Source: Acetobacteraceae bacterium
GTDB taxonomy: Bacteria; Pseudomonadota; Alphaproteobacteria; Acetobacterales; Acetobacteraceae
Length of the DNA stretch: 5,454 nt
Reading direction: 5' to 3'
Assembly: GCA_003133265.1 (NCBI GenBank)
Contig: PKWQ01000101.1
Coordinates: 1-5,454 of the forward strand
A program made the position numbers and the translations under genes. Every line of letters begins with the position of its first letter. Positions within the stretch are counted from its first letter, which is position 1. The notes under the pieces were generated by a model. It did no database searches and was not told where the DNA came from. It worked only from the letters and a program-made list of their open reading frames with translations. This document shows, piece after piece, positions 1 through 5,351 of this stretch.

Positions 1-152
1 CTGCGTTGTAGTAGCTGGACGCCGAGTTCGGCTTCCAAGTCGCGTAACTGGCGAGTCAGCGCGGGCTGTGCGATCGATACGACCGTTGCCGCGGCGGTGA
101 AGCTGCCAGCGTCGGCGATGGCAACGAAATAGCGCAGGGTGCGAAGATTCAT
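1..152 (-). CDS. LysR-family transcriptional regulator, N-terminal part (cut by window edge)
   Basis: Reading the minus strand from the ATG at 152 gives 50 codons with no stop before the window ends. The start MNLRTLRYFVAIADAGSFT followed by AAA, SIAQPALTRQLRDLE and AELGVQLLQR is the classic LysR-type winged helix-turn-helix: helix 1 LRYFVAIAD, the recognition region AQPALTRQLRDLE at about residues 28-40, then the ELGVQLLQR segment leading into the wing. Only the DNA-binding domain is visible; the effector-binding domain lies outside the window. The gene diverges from the oxidoreductase gene at 259, the usual LysR arrangement in which the regulator controls itself and the divergent operon. 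From context (inference) it would sense the substrate or product of that operon. No strong Shine-Dalgarno is seen before the ATG. Family assignment is secure; target and effector are unknown. Confidence 0.93.
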   Translation of the reverse strand, partial: MNLRTLRYFVAIADAGSFTAAATVVSIAQPALTRQLRDLEAELGVQLLQR

Positions 153-258
153 GGTGCCGCAGATCGATTGAGCAATAGCAGAATGATATGGCAAAGCGAT
201 AAATCGGTATTGGACCCTGGCGACCCTGGCACCTAGACTTCATTCATATCAGAGACGC
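153..258. promoter_or_regulatory. Divergent promoter/operator region between lysR-type gene and oxidoreductase operon
   Basis: This 106-bp gap separates two divergent genes and is noticeably more A/T-rich than its flanks, as expected for a regulator-operator region. TAT-N9-ATA at 187-201 is a dyad consistent with the loose T-N11-A LysR binding motif. Other small dyads are ATTG-AG-CAAT at 167-176 and CGAT-AA-ATCG at 197-206. A perfect tandem direct repeat of the 9-mer GACCCTGGC lies at 213-230. No convincing -35/-10 pair with good spacing was found on either strand, so promoters are inferred from gene layout only. Confidence 0.5.
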
Positions 259-1383
259 ATGGACACAAAGAAGTGCACCGCGGAAGTGTGGTGCGCATCG
301 AATCGTATGGTGACAGATAACAAAACCTCATGGATCGCCGGCGCCCACCTGGAACGGTTCACGGCCGCCGCGCTAACGCGGGTCGGGCTTCCACCCGCCG
401 ACGCAGACCGCGTCGCCGCACTCATGGCTGAAGCCGACCTGCAGGGCTCGGACGGCCACGGCATCATCCGCCTCCCGCAGTACATCAAGCGCATCCAGGC
501 GGGCGGCATCAATGTCCGTCCCAACATTCACGTGATCGAGGAGCGTGCCGCCATGGCGGTGGTGGATGGCGACAACGGCATGGGCCACCTGGTCGTTTCG
601 CGCGCCGTTGATCTCGCCATTGAGAAGGCGCGCAGCGCGGGCGTCGCCTGGGTCGGCACCCGCGCCAGCAATCATGCCGGCCCGGCGTCGCTCTATGTCC
701 GCATGCCAGTCGCGCACGACATGATCGGCCTGTATTTCGCGGTCGGCAACGCGAACCATCTGCCGCCCTGGGGCGGCATGGAAATGCTGCTGTCCACCAA
801 CCCGATCGCCGCGGGCATTCCGGCCGGCGACGAGCCGCCCGTGGTGCTCGACATGGCCACCACCGTCGCCGCCTACGGCAAGGTCAAGGCCAAGGCCAAG
901 CGCGGCGAACCGATGCCCGAGGGCTGGATGATCGACCGCCAGGGCCGTCCGCTCACCGATCCCAAGCGCGCGCACGAGGGCTTCCTCATGCCGATCGGCG
1001 GCCACAAGGGCTACGGCCTGGCGCTGATCGTCGGCCTGCTGGCCGGCACGCTGCAGGGCGCGGCCATGGGCCGCGACGTGGTGGATTTCAACGCCGACCA
1101 CGTCACCCCGACCAATACCGGACAGGCCATTCTCGTGATCGACCTCGCCGCGTTCGGCGGCGCGGGCCCGTTCAAGGCCGCCGTCGACACGCTGGTGCGC
1201 GACATCCGCGACAGCGAGCGGCTACCGGGCGTGGAGCGCATCTGGCTTCCGGGCGAGCAAAGCCACGGCCGGCGCGCCGAGTACGCCCGCACGGGTGTGC
1301 CGGTCGCTTCGGCGCTGGTGGACGAACTCGACCAGCTCGCCGCACGCCTCGGCATCGTGCCGCTGCGCCCGCAAGTTTCTTGA
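259..1383 (+). CDS. Ldh2-family (malate/L-lactate/ureidoglycolate-type) NAD(P)-dependent oxidoreductase
   Basis: The 374-residue product belongs to the Ldh2 family, cytosolic enzymes that interconvert 2-hydroxy acids (or related imino acids) and 2-keto acids using NAD(P) without a Rossmann fold. Family landmarks appear in order: the N-terminal helical segment ending in DGHGIIRLPQY (63-75, with H67, R71, Y75), VDGDNGMG (102-109), SNHAGPASLY (137-146, with H139), the STNPIAAGIPAG loop (179-190), VVLDMATT (195-202, D198) and the signature PIGGHKGYGLAL (245-256, H249/K250). Length is slightly above the usual 330-360. The first 16 residues (MDTKKCTAEVWCASNR) do not resemble the family, and an in-frame ATG at 307 would give 358 residues; neither start has a well-placed Shine-Dalgarno, so the start is uncertain. 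A glycine (G66) stands where most relatives have Ser or Thr before the first conserved His. First gene of a likely operon with the binding protein and cupin. The substrate is not predictable. Confidence 0.92.
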   Translation: MDTKKCTAEVWCASNRMVTDNKTSWIAGAHLERFTAAALTRVGLPPADADRVAALMAEADLQGSDGHGIIRLPQYIKRIQAGGINVRPNIHVIEERAAMAVVDGDNGMGHLVVSRAVDLAIEKARSAGVAWVGTRASNHAGPASLYVRMPVAHDMIGLYFAVGNANHLPPWGGMEMLLSTNPIAAGIPAGDEPPVVLDMATTVAAYGKVKAKAKRGEPMPEGWMIDRQGRPLTDPKRAHEGFLMPIGGHKGYGLALIVGLLAGTLQGAAMGRDVVDFNADHVTPTNTGQAILVIDLAAFGGAGPFKAAVDTLVRDIRDSERLPGVERIWLPGEQSHGRRAEYARTGVPVASALVDELDQLAARLGIVPLRPQVS

Positions 1384-1398
1384 ACCAAAACAGAAAAC

Positions 1399-1403
1399 GG
1401 AGA
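1399..1403 (+). promoter_or_regulatory. Shine-Dalgarno of the Bug-family gene
   Basis: GGAGA lies 6 nt before the ATG at 1410. It selects this ATG over the in-frame TTG at 1380, which would overlap the stop codon of the preceding gene and add residues that spoil the signal peptide. Confidence 0.8.
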
Positions 1404-1409
1404 CATCCA

Positions 1410-2384
1410 ATGGCACTCTTTCAACGACTCCTGTCCTTGGCCGCCATGCTTGGCGCGACGCTGGCCGCATCCGCGCAGCCAGCCCCGTACCCGACCAAAC
1501 CGATCCACATGGTGATTCCGCTGGCTGCGGGTAGCGCCGTGGACAACGGCGCGCGCGTGCTGACCCAGAAGATGGGCGTCGAGCTGGGCCAGCCCTTTGT
1601 TATCGAGAACATCCCGGGCTCGTCGGGTCTCATCGGCGCCGACCGCGTGGCCCACGGGGTGCCGGACGGCTACACCATCGGCGGCTTCAACGACAGCATT
1701 CTGACCATGGTCCCGAACATCTATCCCAAGGTTCCCTGGAATGCCCTGACCGACTTCACGCCGATCTCGCTGGTGGCGACCGTGGAGTGGGGTCTCATCG
1801 TCAAGGAGGATTCGCCCTTCAAGACCGTCGCGGACTTCATCGCTGCCGCGAAAGCCGCTCCCGGCAAACTCAACTACGGTTCCGGCGGCATTGGCAGTCC
1901 GCAGCATATCGCCATGGCGCTATTTACGACGCGCGCCGGCATCAACGTCACGCATGTGCCCTACAAAGGGGCCACGCCTGGGGCGCTTGCGGTGGCGACC
2001 GGCGAGGTCGATGCCGGACTCCAGGGGCTGGCCACGGTCACAGCGCTGATACAAGCTCACCGGCTACGCCTGCTTGCCGTCTCCACGCCGAAACGTCTGC
2101 CGCAATATCCGGATGTGCCGACCGTGGATGAAGCAGGACTTAAAGGTTTCTTTTTCAATTCCTGGTTCGCCATGGTGGCACCCGCCGGCACACCGAGCCC
2201 GATCATCGAGCGGCTCAACGCCGAGATGCAGAAGGCCCTGCTGGACCCGGACTTGCGCACCAAGTTCGCATCCTACGGGTTGACGATAAGGGGCTCATCG
2301 GCCAAGGAGTTGGGCGTGCAGACGAAGAACCAATTCGAGATGTACCGCCAGCTGATCAAGGCCAACCACATCTCGGCCGACTAA
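1410..2384 (+). CDS. Bug-family (TTT-type) periplasmic solute-binding protein
   Basis: This 324-residue protein is a TctC/Bug-type extracytoplasmic solute receptor, a family that binds small carboxylates and related solutes. Residues 1-22 form a Sec signal peptide (one Arg, then a hydrophobic LLSLAAMLGATLAA stretch) with likely cleavage after ASA. The mature part starts with the family hallmark YPTKPIHMVIPLAAG (27-41). Family landmarks are the first ligand loop ending in D45, ENIPGSSGLIGA (66-77), the second loop NYGSGGIGSPQH (155-166) and HVPYKGATPGALA (182-194). The first loop reads PLAAGSAVD where relatives usually have PFAPGGxxD. The protein is full length. It sits 26 nt after the oxidoreductase gene and 25 nt before the cupin, implying one transcript. 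No TctA/TctB membrane genes are in the window, so it is an orphan receptor here, as is common in Burkholderiales. It presumably supplies or senses the oxidoreductase substrate (inference). Confidence 0.94.
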   Translation: MALFQRLLSLAAMLGATLAASAQPAPYPTKPIHMVIPLAAGSAVDNGARVLTQKMGVELGQPFVIENIPGSSGLIGADRVAHGVPDGYTIGGFNDSILTMVPNIYPKVPWNALTDFTPISLVATVEWGLIVKEDSPFKTVADFIAAAKAAPGKLNYGSGGIGSPQHIAMALFTTRAGINVTHVPYKGATPGALAVATGEVDAGLQGLATVTALIQAHRLRLLAVSTPKRLPQYPDVPTVDEAGLKGFFFNSWFAMVAPAGTPSPIIERLNAEMQKALLDPDLRTKFASYGLTIRGSSAKELGVQTKNQFEMYRQLIKANHISAD

Positions 2385-2397
2385 GCTTTTTTTCAAC

Positions 2398-2401
2398 GGA
2401 G
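2398..2401 (+). promoter_or_regulatory. Shine-Dalgarno of the cupin gene
   Basis: GGAG lies 8 nt before the ATG at 2410, within AACGGAGTC. It closely resembles the AACGGAGAC before the preceding gene, supporting independent translation of both genes from one mRNA. Confidence 0.7.
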
Positions 2402-2409
2402 TCAAGCGA

Positions 2410-2826
2410 ATGAACAACAAACCCGCATCGGGCGCCGCGATCCTGCGTCCCGACCAGATGAAAAGCCATGACCGCGGCAATGGCGAGCGCACCACCCCGC
2501 TGGTGACAGCCTCGCTGGGCGCCACTTCATTCATCAATGGCATCACCGAATTCGGCGGCGGCGTGGCGATTCCCTTTCACAGCCACAACTGCGAGGAAAG
2601 CGTGATGCTGCTCGAAGGCGACGCGTATCTGGACATCGATGGCGAAGAGCATGTGCTCAAGGCCTTCGATACCACCTGGATACCGCCCAATGTGCCGCAT
2701 CGTTTCCGCAACATATCGGCAACCCAACCGATGAAGATCCTCTGGATCTACGCCTCGGTCAATGCCACTCGCACGCTGATGGAGAGCGGCGAGACCAATC
2801 GCGTTTCGGCCGAACACGCGAAGTAG
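2410..2826 (+). CDS. Small single-domain cupin protein
   Basis: The 138-residue product is a one-domain cupin. Motif 1 fits the consensus G-x5-H-x-H-x3-E-x6-G exactly: G51, H57, H59, E63, G70. Motif 2 is WIPPNVPHRFRN (90-101), giving the fourth metal ligand H97 and the conserved N101; the usual glycines of this motif are replaced (F86 and N94). All four metal ligands (two His, Glu, His) are therefore present, so a metal-bound enzyme or binding protein is plausible. The N-terminal ~35 residues are polar and likely form an extra strand or arm. No signal peptide, so it is cytosolic. Third gene of the operon, 25 nt after the Bug gene. Single-domain cupins in catabolic operons include dioxygenases, isomerases and epimerases as well as non-enzymatic sensors. 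Which applies here cannot be told from the sequence. Confidence 0.88.
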   Translation: MNNKPASGAAILRPDQMKSHDRGNGERTTPLVTASLGATSFINGITEFGGGVAIPFHSHNCEESVMLLEGDAYLDIDGEEHVLKAFDTTWIPPNVPHRFRNISATQPMKILWIYASVNATRTLMESGETNRVSAEHAK

Positions 2827-2832
2827 GTCGAA

Positions 2833-2883
2833 GCCGATCTTTGTATGATTTCAATCGGCCGCAAGGGTGCTTTTCGATTGAAA
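2833..2883. repeat. Two overlapping, mutually exclusive inverted repeats upstream of nudC
   Basis: A perfect 9-bp inverted repeat pairs 2849-2857 (TTTCAATCG) with 2875-2883 (CGATTGAAA) across a 17-nt loop. A perfect 6-bp inverted repeat pairs 2833-2838 (GCCGAT) with 2854-2859 (ATCGGC). They share 2854-2857, so only one stem can form at a time. A run of four T follows at 2871-2874, inside the larger loop. No T-run directly follows either stem, so neither looks like a normal intrinsic terminator. They could be an operator or an RNA structure between the operon and nudC. Confidence 0.5.
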
Positions 2884-2907
2884 GACCTCATTGATAACCG
2901 TTAAGCC

Positions 2908-3735
2908 ATGACCTACATCCCAAGCGTCGCCCCGCCCGAATGGCTCGCCGAACCCGTTTTCTGGTTCGCGTTTTCCGGTGGACAGGTGCTGGGGATCGCA
3001 TCCGGGGAGCGGGTCGATCTGCCGCTGGCGCGTTCGCTCGCAGAACTCGGCATCGAGCCCGTGCGCACCCAATACCTGGGCACCCTGCGCGGGCGGCACT
3101 GCAACTCCGCGGAGATCGCAAAGGACACGCCGGCGCCCGAGGGCATGAGCTGGATCGGCCTGCGGCGCCTGTTCGGTCAGGTGGACGATCTCGAATACGC
3201 GCTCGCCGTTCGCGCGGTCCAGATCATGGAGTGGGACCGCACGCACCAGTTCTGCGGTGTCTGCGGCACTGCCACCGAATCGCGCAGGGATGAGCGCGTG
3301 CGCGTCTGCCCGGCCTGCACTCATTCGGTCTATCCGCGCATCGCGCCGGCGGTGATGATGCTCGTGCGCAGGGGGCGCGAGCTGCTGCTGGGACGCTCGC
3401 ATCACTTTGCGCCCGGCATCTACAGCGCGCTGGCGGGCTTTGTCGAACCCGGCGAAACACTTGAAGCCTGCGTCGCGCGCGAAGTCATGGAGGAGGTCGG
3501 CGTGAAGGTTGCGAAGCTGCGTTACTTCGGCAGCCAGTCCTGGCCGTTCCCGAACTCGCTGATGATCGCGTTCTTCGCCGACTACGCCGGCGGCGAGATC
3601 GTGCTGCAGCCGGAGGAAATCGAGGATGCGCAGTGGTTCGATGTCGATGCGCTGCCCGACCTGCCGATGCCGGTCAGCATTTCACGCCGGCTCATCGACG
3701 CCGCGATCAGCGAAATCCGCAGCGGGGCAAACTGA
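2908..3735 (+). CDS. nudC: NAD(+)/NADH diphosphatase (NudC-type Nudix hydrolase)
   Basis: The 275-residue protein matches the full NudC layout. Enzymes of this family split NAD(H) into NMN(H) and AMP in the cytosol, and E. coli NudC also removes NAD caps from RNA. Visible features are an N-terminal NUDIX-like domain (about 1-108), a zinc ribbon with C116/C119 and C134/C137 followed by SVYPRIAPAVMML, and a complete Nudix box G-x5-E-x7-RE-V-x-EE-x-GV at 177-199 (G177, E183, R191, E192, E195, E196). The NAD-pyrophosphatase array follows as SQSWPFPNS (209-217), where the common third residue Pro is Ser. An in-frame TAA two codons upstream of the ATG rules out a longer form; the Shine-Dalgarno is weak. 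It lies 81 nt after the cupin gene and is probably a separate housekeeping gene. Its last 54 bp overlap the convergent methyltransferase gene. Confidence 0.95.
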   Translation: MTYIPSVAPPEWLAEPVFWFAFSGGQVLGIASGERVDLPLARSLAELGIEPVRTQYLGTLRGRHCNSAEIAKDTPAPEGMSWIGLRRLFGQVDDLEYALAVRAVQIMEWDRTHQFCGVCGTATESRRDERVRVCPACTHSVYPRIAPAVMMLVRRGRELLLGRSHHFAPGIYSALAGFVEPGETLEACVAREVMEEVGVKVAKLRYFGSQSWPFPNSLMIAFFADYAGGEIVLQPEEIEDAQWFDVDALPDLPMPVSISRRLIDAAISEIRSGAN

Positions 3736-4878
3736 GCCAGTGCCTGAGTTGCCCGGCGCCGGCCGCAGTACCAGCATCTTGCCAAACGATGCCAGGTTGA
3801 CGATCTCGAGCAGGCGCAGATTGGCGCGCTCGAACACCCGCTCCCATTCGCCGCGGGTGCGCTCGCAGCCCCTCGTTCCCATCAACATCTGCATGTCGAA
3901 AGACGCCGAGCTCAGGTCAGCCTTTTGCTCCGGCATGAGCATCTCGAGCAGCACGATGGCTGCGCCCTTTTCGGCGGCAGCTCGGGCCACGGTGCGCAGG
4001 GCCTGGACGCAACTGTCGTCGTCGAAGCCGTGCAGGACCGCGCTCAACAGGTAAGCATCCCTGGGGCTGGTCGCCGCCGGCACCGATGCCAGCAGGTCGC
4101 CCGCTTCAAACCTCATGCGCGCCAGGCACTCGGTCACGCCCGCCCCCTGGTGCTCGCGCCAGTAGCTGGCCGCGTTCCGGATGGTCTGCGCCCGGTCCAC
4201 CACAAGGGCCTGGAGGTGCGGGTGGCGCTTGAGGATGGCCATCGATTTGGCGCCCTTGGAGCCCCCCACGTCGATGACCCGGTCGAACGCCTTCCAGTCG
4301 AATTCGGTGGCGAAGCTGTCCCCCGTCAGTGCCTCCATCTGGTCCATCGCCTGCGCGAAGAGGGCGTCGAACTCGGCATGGCTGTCCATGTAGTCGTAAA
4401 GATCCTGGCCGTGCTGCAGGCGAAAGGGCACCTCACCCGAACGGATGCCTTGCTCCAGTTGCTCAAACCAGGGGCGACTCATCTCGGCCGAGTTGTGCAT
4501 CAGCACCATGGCGCGCACGCTGTCGGGCCGGTCGCTGCGCAGGGCGTTGGACAGCTTGTTGTTGCGGTAAGTGCCGGGCGATAGCTCGTCGAAGATGCCC
4601 ATCGCGCAGAGCATGCGCAGCAGGCGCATGAGCGCGCGCGGATCGGCCCCGACCTTGAGCGCCAGATCGGCGGCAGACGATGGCTTGTCGGCCAGCACCG
4701 TGGCCAGATCGAGCCGGGCTGCCACGTACAGCACGCGCGACTGCCAGAAGGCCGAGCCGATCTGCAGCAGCCGAAAGGCGGGTGGGGTCATGCGATTGGG
4801 CCAGGCCTGCAAAGCGTTGGACACGCGCGCCAGAAACTCGAACGCACGGGCGGCCAAAGGGCGACGCTGCAGGCTCAC
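3682..4878 (-). CDS. Class-2 (acetylserotonin/COMT-type) SAM-dependent O-methyltransferase
   Basis: From the GTG at 4878 the product is 398 residues. The N-terminal half contains the winged-helix dimerisation domain (about 56-101, VAARLDLATVLAD through LMRLLRMLCAMGIFDE). The C-terminal half is the SAM-binding fold: motif I VIDVGGSKG (201-209), the acidic residue D228 in LVVDRAQTI, GDLLASVP near 260, and AVLHGFDDDSC around the candidate catalytic H283, where most relatives read LHDWDDE. The conserved core ends at FGKMLVLRPA; about 24 more residues follow, translated antisense to the end of nudC. Start: GTG 4878 overlaps the stop of the antitoxin remnant as GTGA and has GGGG 6 nt upstream; GTG 4890 is also possible (402 residues), and ATG 4791 begins the better-conserved MTPPAFRLLQ part. 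The frame is closed upstream by a stop just before the start region. The acceptor substrate is unknown; this family methylates small-molecule hydroxyl groups in secondary or pigment metabolism. Confidence 0.9.
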   Translation of the reverse strand: MSLQRRPLAARAFEFLARVSNALQAWPNRMTPPAFRLLQIGSAFWQSRVLYVAARLDLATVLADKPSSAADLALKVGADPRALMRLLRMLCAMGIFDELSPGTYRNNKLSNALRSDRPDSVRAMVLMHNSAEMSRPWFEQLEQGIRSGEVPFRLQHGQDLYDYMDSHAEFDALFAQAMDQMEALTGDSFATEFDWKAFDRVIDVGGSKGAKSMAILKRHPHLQALVVDRAQTIRNAASYWREHQGAGVTECLARMRFEAGDLLASVPAATSPRDAYLLSAVLHGFDDDSCVQALRTVARAAAEKGAAIVLLEMLMPEQKADLSSASFDMQMLMGTRGCERTRGEWERVFERANLRLLEIVNLASFGKMLVLRPAPGNSGTGSVCPAADFADRGVDEPA

Positions 4879-5003
4879 TTTGCGCCCCACGCCGAAAACA
4901 CCATGGCCTCATTGCCGCTCATCAACTGAATGGTGATTTGCTTCTTGAGCTGGGCTGCGTAGGGGTTCTTCCCGGCAGCGGAAAAGTCGTATTCTTTGCG
5001 CAT
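4875..5003 (-). pseudogene. BrnA/CopG-like antitoxin gene remnant (5' half)
   Basis: A 42-codon frame begins at ATG 5003 with a good Shine-Dalgarno. Its first 27 residues, MRKEYDFSAAGKNPYAAQ followed by LKKQITIQL, match the N-terminus I know for BrnA-type antitoxins (MRKEYDFS...KNPYAxxLKKQITIRLD), where ITIRL is the start of the DNA-binding ribbon. After ITIQL the similarity stops: the next residues, MSGNEAMVFSAWGAK, are not the expected D-x-x-T-I-x-Y-F helix, and the frame ends. The ribbon-helix-helix fold is therefore missing and the protein should not bind DNA or neutralise a toxin normally. The stop overlaps the methyltransferase start. It may still be translated as a leader peptide. Too short for ordinary gene finders. 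Confidence 0.72.
4885..4888 (-). promoter_or_regulatory. Putative Shine-Dalgarno of the O-methyltransferase
   Basis: GGGG lies 6 nt before the GTG at 4878 on the minus strand. Together with the GTGA stop-start overlap at 4875-4878 it favours that start over GTG 4890, which lacks a purine-rich site at proper spacing. Confidence 0.45.
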
Positions 5004-5009
5004 GTAACA

Positions 5010-5014
5010 CCTCT
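5010..5014 (-). promoter_or_regulatory. Shine-Dalgarno of the antitoxin remnant
   Basis: AGAGG on the minus strand, 6 nt before the ATG at 5003. It overlaps the stop codon of the toxin remnant (5013-5015), the tight toxin-antitoxin coupling expected of an intact brnTA-type operon. It may now serve as the entry site feeding the downstream methyltransferase gene. Confidence 0.6.
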
Positions 5015-5117
5015 AGGGGTAGGACCTCGCTTCACCGGCGCTTGCCTTGCGAGCGGAAATGATGCGAATGACGTTGCCTTCGCTCCTTTAGCAGTGGCAC
5101 ACCAGCAGCAGCCTGAG
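5013..5117 (-). pseudogene. BrnT-type toxin gene remnant (3' end, with in-frame stop)
   Basis: On the minus strand, in the same frame as the antitoxin remnant, the sequence reads LRLLLVCHC, a TAA at 5088-5090, then RSEGNVIRIISARKA, SAGEARSYP and a TAG at 5013-5015. VIRIISARKA followed by E-x-R-x-Y is the C-terminal signature of BrnT-family ribonuclease toxins, and LLLVCHC-Y-R is the strand before it. The TAA falls where relatives have a residue such as Tyr, so it looks like a nonsense mutation. The N-terminal two thirds of the toxin (KAxxNxxKHGV region) is not found upstream. Toxin before antitoxin in one direction is the known brnTA order. The fragment is dead as a toxin. Confidence 0.72.
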
Positions 5118-5188
5118 CGTAATTTCATTGTAGTTTTTCGACGCGCGGGTGAGTGTTTTTGCGATTCCCCCCTGCTGCGGTATCCAAA

Positions 5189-5269
5189 GGGCAGCGAGTA
5201 GAGCTGCAGCCGTTCCGGATGCAGGGAGGGCCACTTGCGGGTGGTGGGGAAGGCGGAGAGATTGGGCAT
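5189..5269 (-). pseudogene. Glutathione S-transferase gene remnant (5' end only)
   Basis: From ATG 5269 on the minus strand the frame begins MPNLSAFPTTRKWPSLHPE followed by RLQLYSLP. This resembles the N-terminus of YghU-like glutathione S-transferases, which start xxLSAFPITxxWPAxHPDRLQLYSLPTPNGVKVS. At 5188 the similarity ends: TPNGVKVS, which begins the thioredoxin-fold glutathione site, is replaced by FGYRSRG and unrelated residues. Only about 27 codons survive. The frame stays open to 4922 by chance, running out of phase through the toxin and antitoxin remnants, so the 115-residue reading frame is a chimera and not a gene. Confidence 0.65.
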
Positions 5270-5351
5270 AGGCCTAAATGGGTGATGCTGTGCAAAAAAT
5301 ACAGTCTATATTCGAGCGAACTGACAACACAGTTTCCCCAAGGATCAGTCC
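5270..5351 (+). promoter_or_regulatory. Upstream region of the Bro-N/DinD-like gene
   Basis: CTGT at 5288-5291 and ACAG at 5301-5304 form a dyad separated by 9 nt with an A-rich centre, one base longer than the CTGT-N8-ACAG LexA consensus. A -10-like TATATT lies at 5307-5312, but no good -35 is seen at 16-18 nt. AAGGA at 5340-5344, 7 nt before ATG 5352, is a good Shine-Dalgarno. Confidence 0.4.

Noticed and set aside
373..1101. 242-residue minus-strand ORF
   Set aside because: It is antisense to the oxidoreductase, rich in Ala, Arg, His and Gly, with no family motif; typical shadow in high-GC DNA.
1011..1907. 298-residue minus-strand ORF
   Set aside because: It crosses two well-supported plus-strand genes and has no motif; a shadow frame.
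2359..2393. Possible intrinsic terminator after the Bug gene
   Set aside because: There is a run of seven T at 2387-2393, but the only stem is a 4-bp GGCC pair with an 11-nt loop, separated from the T-run by about 10 nt, and the cupin gene follows within the same apparent operon.
2844..2849. TATGAT as a -10 box for nudC
   Set aside because: It is close to the -10 consensus, but no -35-like hexamer lies 16-18 nt upstream and no extended -10 is present, so it is not called as a promoter.
3925..4584. 219-residue plus-strand ORF
   Set aside because: Antisense to the O-methyltransferase, low-complexity composition rich in His, Val and Arg, no recognisable domain.
4922..5269. 115-residue minus-strand ORF
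   Set aside because: Only its first ~27 residues look like a protein family (GST). The rest runs out of frame through the toxin and antitoxin remnants, whose real reading frame is different, so it is a chance open frame over a scar.
5288..5304. A confirmed LexA operator
   Set aside because: The half-sites are perfect but the spacer is 9 nt rather than 8, so it is kept as a finding and not annotated as a LexA site.
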